Positions 1 to 10,100 of a stretch of DNA of 23,459 nt are shown here, piece by piece (the first letter of the stretch is position 1; each line of letters starts with the position of its first letter). The notes below the pieces were generated by a model. That model ran no database searches. It saw nothing but the letters and a program-made list of their open reading frames with translations, and was not told the origin of the DNA. The DNA comes from Apostichopus californicus (Eukaryota > Echinodermata > Holothuroidea > Aspidochirotida > Stichopodidae): assembly GCA_020650975.1 (NCBI GenBank), contig JAIPMN010007057.1, positions 1 through 23,459 of the forward strand. Direction: 5' to 3'. The translations under genes and the position numbers were made by a program.

Positions 1-974
1 ATATATACATTCAGCTTTTGAAATCCATTACAAAAAAAAGAAAGGTTGTAATAATTAAAAGAAAAACATAAAAAAAATATATAAAAAAATAAGCACATTT
101 GTGGCTGGATGATTTGATATTTAGACTCGATCATATCTTGGGTGTGATATGGATCATTTAATCTGTGCTATCTCTTCAATGGACTGATATTAGTCTTAGC
201 TGTCTGGAGAAATTGTTCAATACATTTATCTCTATCATACGGACCAATGATGGATGTTAATTTGGTCATTAGAATATCCATGAGTGCAATTGGTAGTGTA
301 ATTGGTCAAATTAAAAGTTGGGTACATGAATATTCATGATTGGAAAATTACAACTCTCTGTGTGTGTAATTGTATAAGCTTGGTCAGTGCTACAAGAGGA
401 ACTCCACAGTGTTTAATCCTGCAGTTGAAATGGTGCTTTTGTAGCCTATCATGGTAAAAACAAATCATTACTAAAATGAATTAACATATATATGTATATT
501 CTCTTACATTTTGATGGAAAGTTATTTGGATATTAATTTGGTCTTCAGAATAGCCATGAGTATAATGATCAAGTAAGTGCAATTGATCATTTAGAATCTG
601 GTTAATTGAATATTGATGAGTGGAAAATTTCTACTTTCTGTATAATATTGTATACATATATATACATGCTTGTTCAGGGTAACAAGAGGAACACAAGGTT
701 TGTTGGTTCTGCTGTTGCAGAGATGCTGCTGCTGTATAGGCTGTAGCCTACCATGGTCAAGCAGTGCTGCCTACCTATCTACATCATAACTACACTGGTG
801 CATGTTGAAGGTTTTTTTCTGTAAATAATTTAAGTAACCTTTCTACATAAAAAATATAGAAATACAAAAAAAACAATCAGCATCATTGAAGCTTGATTGG
901 GACTACTGAAATTAACAGGTTCAACAATTGTCAAATTTTAAATACAAATTTGGTTTTTATATTTGACTTGTCAG
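1..974 (+). other. Sequence upstream of exon a: no exon recognised
   Basis: AT-rich noncoding sequence, presumably the 3' part of an upstream intron. It holds the diverged tandem duplication described separately and short TA runs (around 651-667). No open frame resembles a syntrophin N-terminus and no promoter is evident. Confidence 0.5.
251..758 (+). repeat. Diverged tandem duplication, two copies offset by about 276 bp
   Basis: Copy 1 (251-456) and copy 2 (527-758) share in order: TGGATRTTAATTTGGTC, AGAATA.CCATGAGT, TGGAAAATT, a TA-rich stretch, ACAAGAGGAAC, a TGCAGTTG- or TGTTGCAG-like segment and GTAGCCTAYCATGG. Similarity is patchy with several indels, so the duplication is old. No terminal repeats mark it as a transposon. 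Confidence 0.75.
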
Positions 975-1103
975 GTGAAGACTGGATTCCTTGGCCTAAT
1001 CGAGGGTCAGAAAGAAGCCGAGAGAGTTCAGGTACAGTTGTCTAAGGAAACCTTTCTCATTCAAAAGGAAGAGAGTTTCTTTGTAAATCCAGTCCAGAAA
1101 TCG
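975..1103 (+). CDS. SNTG2: Syntrophin exon a: N-terminal half of split PH1
   Basis: Acceptor TTTGACTTGTCAG at 962-974, donor TCG|gtgagt at 1104. It holds 43 codons, phase 0 at both ends, starting VKTGFLGLIEG and ending NPVQKS. The core VQVQLSKETFLIQKEE matches the PH1 strands around IRLKLTKEVLTIQKQD in gamma-2 syntrophin, and the KTG lead-in matches gamma syntrophins. The upstream codons (TCQ) read through the acceptor and are not coding. The start codon must be in an earlier exon, which I could not find in 1-974. Confidence 0.9.
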
Positions 1104-4100
1104 GTGAGTTTCTCGCATTATTTGCTTATATTATTACAACCCCCCTCCCACCCCCCTCCTAGTAGAACACTAGAATGGGCTTCTTTCTCTGAGCTATCAG
1201 CATGCCCTATACTTCACTATATCCACACTTAATTGTTTTAAATATTTCAATTTTTATTTGGTTTATATATATATTTTTTTGTGAGTCATTTTTGGTTTCA
1301 TATTTGCAGAATTAAGCCAGACTGAACATTTTTCACGATTCATCCACTCTGATAAAATTGGATTGAGGATATTATGTTCTTCTATAAAGAAAATCATATA
1401 ATTAGGTCAGTTGTGATTGGGCAACACCATTTGGTTACCACGTCAACGCTTGTAGTGACATCAAAAGCCGCTTACAAATATATCTGACTCAATTCATAGA
1501 CTTGAATGACAATAAAATGTTAAATTATAGTGGATATTGCAGAGACAGTGAAGACAATTATATTAACCAATTTTATACTACAAAATATTAAAACTGGACA
1601 GAAAGGCAACATTCTTGAGCAGGCTACTGCATTAAATTAAGTCACAACCATTTGCTGAGATTTTATTCTAATCAAAGCTGATTTTGAATGGTCAGGTAAA
1701 AAAGAAAATGATATGTGGCTTTAAAACCATGTAATCTGGAATTCTGTTTTATAGTACAGGGAACATTCCTTGTTGTTTGATTGTTTGAATGTTCAGCAGA
1801 TTTGGTTGTTCACAATATAGCATAGTAAGATAAAAAACCAATAAGTACACTGTAGGATAGATGTGTATAGGTTTGGTGAATAGAACAGTAATATGTACTG
1901 TAGGATAAATGTGTATAGGTTTGGTGAATAAAACAGTAATATGTACTGTAAGAGAGATGTGTAGGTTTGGTGAATAGAACAGCAATATGTACACTGTAGG
2001 AGAGATGTGTAGGTTTGGTGAGTATAGAACAGTAATATGTACTGTAGGATAAATGTGTATAGGTTTGGTGAATAAAACAGTAATATGAACACTGTAGGAG
2101 AGATGCGTAGGTTTGGTGAATAGAACAGTAATATGTACTGTAGGAGAGATGTGTAGGTTATAGGTGAATAGAACAGTAATGTGTACACTGTAGGAGAGAT
2201 GTGTAGGTTATAGGTGAATAGAACAGTAATATGTACTGTAGGAGAGATGTGTATAGGTTTGGTGAATAGAACAGTAATATGTACTGTAGGAGAGATGTGT
2301 ATAGGTTTGGTGAATAGAACAGCAATATGTACTGTAGGAGAGATGTGTAGGTTTGGTGAATAGAACAGTAATATGTACTGTAGGAGAGATGTGTATAGGT
2401 TTGGTGAATAGAACAGCAATATGTACTGTAGGAGAGATGTGCAGGTTTGGGTGAGTAGAACACTATTATGTACACAATAGGAGAAATGTGAAGGTTTGGT
2501 GAATAGAACAGCAACATGTACACTGTAGGAGAGATGTGGGTTTGGTGAATAGAACACCAATATGTACAATGTAGGAGAGATGTGTAGGTTTGGTGAATTG
2601 AACAGCAATATGTACATTGTAGGAGAGATGTGGGTTTGGTGAATAGAACACCAATATGTACATTGTAGGATAGATGTGTAGGTTTAGGGAGTAGAATACC
2701 AATATGTACACTGTAGGATAGATGTGCAGGTTTGGGTGAGAAGAAAGGGGTGTATGTGGAGTAGTATAACACAGAGATAGAAAAAGTTAGTGCACAGGCT
2801 TTGCTAGCACTTGCATCGATTTGAGATAGTGACAGAAGTCAAAATTATCAAATTCTTTCATTTTTGTTTACAGGTGGATGGCCAAGATATTGACTCATCC
2901 AGAGTAAGTAAACGTATTGGCTTGTCATAAAATTTTGTAGTTGATGTGTCTGCATTTTGAGGAAAAGGGTGGAGAGAAGGGGATGCTGGTGAGGTGAATT
3001 GGGGTGGGGTGAGGTGAGGTAGTGTGGAGTGGGGTGAGGTGCGGTGAGGGGGAGAGACAATGCAGAAGCATGGGTAATTGCAATATGGCAGTCTGTTTGT
3101 AATACCCCTACACCTACCAATACAATTCCATTCTCATTGGCAGTTAACATCCGATTGTTAATCGCTTTTAGAGTTGTGAAGAAAACAGGTTTATCTATAG
3201 GTAACAAATATTTACTTGAGTACCAAATGCAGGTATATGTCTTCAATTAAGCTTGAATTAGTTTAGTTTGAGTTCAATGGTTAGACAATGAGATTAGCAA
3301 TTGACAAATAATCCTTATTTGAGACAATTACACACACAAAACAAATATCTCAACATGGAAGAGTTTTTGCGACATACAGAAAAACAAAATCAAACACAGA
3401 AGTAGAGATGTTTTTTGATACAGAGAGAGGTCATATCAAACTGAAGATGGCCTTTAGAAGAGAAAAGAAGTAAAACATTTAGATTTCGGAGGAGTATGCC
3501 TGTCGGTCAGACTACTCCAGTCCACCTAAGTCGAGTTCTGTCATATGTGAGGAATAAACCAAAAAAGTCTTTAGTTAGCTTTCTTTTCTTGCTTGGCCAT
3601 GTACTAAAGTTCAGTATATTTAGAACAAGATGTCTTATCCATATAGCATGCCGTGTCACATGAACAACCCTCAGGAAATCTCACCGAAGTTGTAACTCTG
3701 CCTATTAAAGTTTTACTAATCTTTTTGCGTGAATTTCCGTATTTCAAAACCTTGATGATTTAGTATATATAGGTACTTGTTACATCTTCAAGGATAAAAA
3801 TATGTCCTTTCCATGTTTGAAGGGATGGTTCAACACATAGTTGTTTGAATTTTTAATCGTGCACTTATTCTACCTCATATGAATATGCATTATCTCTTAT
3901 GACTATGCATCAGCTGTGGTCAAAGTCTTAAACAGGGGGAGAGGCTACCATCTAGGTCCCGCCTCTTCTTCTTCTAACGACTATTCCATCAAGAAGGATG
4001 CTTTCTCCTATAATTGGGTTGACATTGCTTGTTAAATAAAACTTCAAAGAAGCCGGGACATAATGGTACTGTCAGTTTGCCGAAACCTGTTTCAAAACAA

Positions 4101-7100
4101 ATATTCATTCAAAGGGAATTTGAGCACCTCAAAATGATGGAATTCAATTCTTGCAAAACTTTACAGTATTAGATATAAAGTGAGAACACTATAACCCTGT
4201 TTTATAATAATAATCTGGACGATATTTTGACAAGGGGTACTCATAATCTCAAGTGATTTCGTTGTAGAGGATAAATTTAATATATATGTAAATTAATAAT
4301 ACACAATGGAGATCAAATTCTGGAACATTAAAAGTGGTGGCCTAATTATATGACTAGCAATGGTTTCAGAATTGCTGTCACTGAAGTTAAAGCAGAATTG
4401 ACTTGTGCAGTGTTTGATTGCTGTTTTCAAAGGCACTAGTTCCTCTGCGTTTAATATATTCATGTAATATCTAATTTACCAAGGGGTACCACCGGCATCT
4501 TCTATTTCCTTTAGAGATGGCTTTTGTGAGATAAAAATTATGATAACACCCACTTTTAGAAGTTTTGATGCTGTCACTCCCTCGAATTACCAGTTTACAA
4601 TAATGTTAGATGCCTTTTAGTCACTTTTCTCTTTTTTAGGCCTTTTTTCTTTCTTTTTTGTCCTCCATAAAACGTACTTCTAGTTTAAAGGAGACTACTT
4701 GCTGTTTATAAACATTTAATGGAAGTCTGAAATTGAAAAAGTCTATTTCCAAGATTAACAGGATCCATTGAAAGCCATCTGGGTTGATATTTTTACACCA
4801 TTAGCTATCAGATCTTGCCTGTAAGAGGTAGCCCAAAAGAATACAATAAAGTAATTAAATAGGATTAATAAAATATGGGAAACAAAGAATCAACAAGTAT
4901 TTAATTTTTTTTTATGTCATACAATAACACATTGTAAGTCATCTTGGGTAACATTTCTTCAATGTATTGTGTGCGTTGTGGTCAAGTGGTTAAGGCAGTG
5001 GACTTGTGATCTAAGGATTGCAGGTGTTGAGTCCTGGTCAGATCATTGCGTTGTGTCCTTGGGCAAGGCACTTTATCTCCATTGCCTCTCTTCACCCAGG
5101 TGTATAAATGGGGACTTGTGAGATAAACTGTCAGTTTGGTGCTATTTAGCTGCCACCATATGGAGGGATTGTTTCTATGTTTGACAGGTTATTATTGATC
5201 TGGGTAATATTGTTATGTGCCTAGAGCAGCGTTATCGGTGTGTATGTCTGCATTTTATAAATCCTCAATTTTATTATTTGGTTTAGTTTGGCAAAATCTT
5301 GTCGTTGGATATGATACTAGAGTATGATCGTAATCCGGTATGGATGTAATTGTGTACACGCAGTGGCGGAGCGTCCATACAGTCGGGGGGGGGGGGCTGA
5401 TGCCCCCCCTGATGGACTCAAATGGACTGCTGGCGCCCTTTTCAGATTTTTACTACTTTTTACTTATTCGCGATATTGACTTTTTTATTGCGCTCTCATC
5501 TACATATTGAAATTTGTCACTTTTTTTGGCGATGACACCTATTTATTCTTCATTTATCTGCAAATTAGCAAGGCCAGGAAAGGGTCATTTCCGGCGATCT
5601 AGGGTATATCTTTACTCAAAAAATTTTCTGTACGCTCCGCGCCAACCTGTGGTGGCGCTCCGCTTAGATAGTGTCGAAAGCGCCCCTACAGACCATTCTC
5701 GCCCCCCTTGACCAATACCCCTAGCTCCACCACTGTGTACACGTGCTTCTTAAATGTGTTATTCTTGAGCTGAAATAAAACTCTTGTTTCCTCCTTAAAT
5801 GCCGTAATAGGATCAAATATTACATAAAAGTTTGAAGTTTGAATTTCTTGAAATTCCTCGTTCCCTATCGGTAAATGCAAATCATATTTCCAGTATGAAG
5901 ACTCGATTATTTTATCTGTGGATTTCTTCAAATTACTCCCAGTTTCTGGTGATCTCTGATTCCCCGAGAGTTTGAGGCACATATTGAAATTTCTTGAAGT
6001 TTATCATTAAAGTCCTCTTTGCCCGCCCTTCTGATTACCATAATTTCCTGTCATGTCAAGTCTCATGAACCCGGGGGAATCGTAGGTGAGAAAAGAAATA
6101 TGTCAGAGTTCAGAGTTGTTATACTTTGGAATATTACGAAGTTGGTTAGCATTGAAGAGAACATTTTAATAGTTACATAATGGATGATATGATGTATTTA
6201 TTAAGATGTTTTGCTAATTGCCTGCTTGCTTTTAGATGCTTTTAGATATTTCACATTACAGCCAGATTAGGCAATTTGTAAAAGTAATTAATAGTGTTTT
6301 CTTTGGCACTTAAAAAAGGTGGCCTGTTCTGCTTTACTATTCTCAATTCATTTATCTGTGCAGGTGGTAAAATTTACTAGAAATTTGTCACTTTAGAACA
6401 GAGGGGCATATTTTTTTTAAATTTCATTGCAAAATGATTTATTGCAGGCACTTGGCAATGAACAACCAAAATGTGTTGAAAGTTTAGCCTTCAATACCGC
6501 TTTCAGCATTTTAAAAGTTAGACAATGGAGGCAAATCAGTTGTAGAGGGGTGAACATGGTAGAACCCTATTGCCCCATTTCCCTTATCCTTCTTCTCCCA
6601 TATCCTCCATATAGATCTCATAAAAATTCTATTTTATATTTTTTCCTTGTTGCGTTGATAAAAAAAACCTTTAAAAGGTTATCATGACCTAAATTAAACC
6701 AAATTTCAATGGGTCTTTTTCTCTCTTGATTAAGTTGTCTTTGATCAGTAATAATCATGTTACAATCAGTCACCACGGTTACCAGTTTTCATCGAAAAAC
6801 TGCTTTGTTGTCGTATTGGTAATATTCCGTATCCCAAAAGCTTTAAAATAGTTTGATCTTTAGGTCATATTCGTACACTTTGACTTCTACTATTCAGATT
6901 CAGTTAATTAAGTTAAATTAAGTTAAAATGATTTTAATGGGTTAGTGATGTATATTCCAGTAGCATGACATGAGGTTTGTAGGTTAGTATTGTAATTCTC
7001 TAGCCTAACATGATGTAGCATTTGAATGATGAAGGATGAAAATATGTAAAGTATTGTAATTGGTTAGTATTGTAATTGTTAGTATTGTATTTCTCTAGCC

Positions 7101-10100
7101 TAACATACTGTAGCATATGAATGATGAAGGATGAAAATATGTAAAGCTGCTGAATGGTATGAGTTATCCTGCACTTAATTAGACCTGTTGTTAGGCTTAA
7201 TATTAAAATGACAAGGGAAGCACTCTTCCTTTTACCCCATAAAGTTGACTTTTTTTCACAATATAACATTTACTTCAAACAAGAAATCAATATCAGAGTA
7301 ATAAATATCAGCTCACCCATGTTTTATGTTTATGTTTTATCTTAATGCCAACCATTGTGTAAAGTCATGTTTAAATGTTTTTATAATCAACTTGCTTTCC
7401 GATCTTGTTTTAAACTTGAAGGAGAGGACTGTTCCGGTAAAAAGACAAAAAGTTGGAGGACTTGGATTAAGTATAAAGGTAGATACTTTATCATGTTTTA
7501 TTTTTTCATATATATATTTTTCTATTGAACATCAAGATTATGATTTATATAAACATAACGCTCACTGTCAAAGTTGTCGTTTTCACGTAGGGCTGGCCCA
7601 ATAGCTTCAAGTGAAATTTATTTTTCACTGTTCTCACCAACGTTACTATTCCAGCAAAATCAGAAACCAAAGAGAGACTATGATTCCTGACTTTCTTTTA
7701 CAAACTAAGAAAATTGATAAAAAATATGAATCGGTTTGAGTTTTATTACTTAACCTTGAAACCAGAAGTATCTCCTATCACCAGATTCAATTCTAGGTTT
7801 TTTTTTTCTGCCAGCGTCGCAGTAAGCCGTCAAACACATAAGTCAGCTAGGATGTGAATCTGTCCGTTCCGAAGTCTTATCTTATATGCCGATTGTTCGT
7901 CCTTCGTGTCAGAATTAAAGGTTATAGCCAGTGCACCAGTAGTATACCACTCAACCCATAACCTTGTTTCAAATCATGTGTGCAGAATTATGAAGGATTT
8001 TTTAAAAGCATCTACCAACAGAAAACGCTTCTCTCTGATTCCATCTGATTTAACTTCTGGATGAGCGATTTAATGTTCTGGAGATTGTGAAATGGAATTT
8101 CACGCCAGACAGGGTTTCACGACACCATTCAATTTTCTGTCCTCGGCGAGCTGGAACATTGAAACGATCGTGCGGGGTTAAAGGGAAACAGTGATATATC
8201 GACAGTGAATGAAATACCTTTTATAACAGAGGCAGTCTTGTCTCAAAGAAAGATATGTTACGGACCGGTTAAAGGTGTCTTTAATTGTAGCATAATGGGT
8301 GTGAATTAAAGTTCATTGGTTGATGTGGAAATATTGCCTACACTGACCGGAGGTATAGCTAATATATGTTGCGGGCACTGCTATAATCCGTAGCTAATAT
8401 CTAGGAGGGTTAAAACTGACAATATTGCAAAACACTGCCCTTTAAGTATAACTAAGATTTGGGTGGGCTAAAAGTGGATGTATTACATATACTGCTAAGA
8501 GGCATAGCTAAGATCAGGGAGAGATAAAAGTGGAAATATAGGTAGCATAAAGGTTTACAGGACATTATAGCTAAGATCGGGAGGGGTGAATGTACAAATA
8601 ATGGTACTATTCTAGAAGATTATAAAAGTCACAGAAAATCAAGACATTGTTGTCATTTTGGAGGTGGCTTAGGTGCAAATGGGATGGGGTGTTGCCTTTT
8701 TTCCCTTTAAATGAGTTTTTTCTTCCACAGACCTTTTTAATCCTTGCACAATAACAAAATAAGGCTCCGAGATGCGAACAGTCCATAAAAAATATTCCGT
8801 TTACAGTGATCAGTTCTTCATCGTTAAGATACGATTCGAGTTCTTTCGGAATGGTTCTTGTGGATTTTACTTTGGTAAAACATTTGCCATGTCTGTGTGG
8901 TTGGAGGAAACTGGGAATTAATTTTTTTACTTTTAATTCAATAAAAAAAATTCTAAATTTTAGCATAAAAGTTGTTCGATTCTCAAAGCCCAGGCTGATT
9001 TTCCGAAAAGATCTTTGTCACGGAGAATTTCATTCAAAGACAACTGTTGCATCGCTTCGTTATTGTGTGTAGGCCGAATAATACATAACGGAATCAAATA
9101 TTAATGACGACAGTTCTAGGATTAAACTTGGCGGTGAACAGAAAGCTCTCATTTTGATTTGATTTATGCTCTAATTTACGCTTTTTGCTTTTCTTGACAG
9201 GGTGGAGCAGAGCATAATATTCCCGTCCTGGTTTCTAGAATATTTAAGGACCAAGCAGGTGAGTCGTGTGTAATTTTTTTTTTTTTAAATTCTGTATCAA
9301 TTTTCATCAAAAGTTGCTGTATAAGCAACGTCGATGGGTTCATCCGAAGTAGATCGATCGCAGTCGCTATTTTCAGGACACTCGATTCCTTCCTATCTGG
9401 TTTTCAGACGCAAAAAAGCAGAAGACACCACCCTGTGGTGGTGTCTTTCAAAAGCAAATTCCTTTTTGAGAAGAGAATTTTCTCAAATGGAATTGAAAAG
9501 TGAAGAAGAACAAAACGAAACAAAAAAAACAACTGTTTTGATTATCAAGATTATCAAAAACTACTCCGCCAATTTTCATTGCTAGTCCAGTGTACTATCC
9601 ATGCGGGATAGGTATGCAGAAATTCCTGGCCGACCGCGCAGCTTTCGTGAACGTCATAACAACTCCGCCGGCCGAGTCGTTTACAGCCGTGATCAGGCAA
9701 GAGACGGAGCAATGTTTACACGAGCGGCGATAAATCATATCCCGGTTTTCTCAAATGATGCAGAGAGAGTTTTTTGTCATCCTCTTCTGCCAGCGGTGAT
9801 ATTTTTGCAGAGGAGGAGAGATGCGGCATCTTCATGTTGAGAACATTTTCATTTCGTTTAACGACGAAAAAACCGTGTGTCAGACCGACGTCTTATTTCT
9901 CCCTAATTCTTTCCGATCTTTGTCTATTTGCGGGTTGCAATCTTTTCTTTGTCGATACTCCTTTAGAGCCTTTCAAGGCAGCTCAACAATTTAGGTTAGC
10001 GTCAGCCAGAAATGTATTAAAAAAAAAAGAAAAAAAAGCAAGAACGAATGACAGAAATGATCTGAAGAATGATCGAAGAAATTTTCGAGAATGCTTTTCA

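Larger units (their letters stand above)
2904..7421 (+). other. Intron between exons b and c
   Basis: The longest intron in the window (4518 nt). It holds the G-rich tract, the SINE (4971-5280), the hAT-type MITE (5361-5735) and the 68-bp duplication (6984-7146). In 3060-4960 and 5750-6980 I see only AT-rich unique-looking sequence without a supported gene. Confidence 0.7.

Noticed and set aside
1793..2617. 274-codon minus-strand open frame with repeated SPNLHISPTVHI-like units
   Set aside because: It is the minisatellite read in a stop-free frame. Units of 48 bp keep the frame open, overlapping frames look alike, and there are no start context, domain or splice signals.
2158..2772. 204-codon minus-strand open frame
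   Set aside because: Another frame of the same minisatellite.
2848..3246. 132-codon minus-strand open frame
   Set aside because: It runs antisense over microexon b and the G-rich tract; its PHPTPHYLTSPHPNSPHQHP stretch is just the low-complexity repeat.
4971..5045. Possible tRNA gene
   Set aside because: Boxes A and B are present but the acceptor and anticodon stems do not pair, and the sequence continues into a SINE body.
5514..5711. 65-codon open frame
   Set aside because: Lies inside the hAT-type MITE and crosses its C-rich end; no transposase similarity.
8607..8966. 119-codon minus-strand open frame
   Set aside because: No recognisable domain, lysine-rich from poly-A/T, overlaps a plus-strand frame of similar length; most likely chance.
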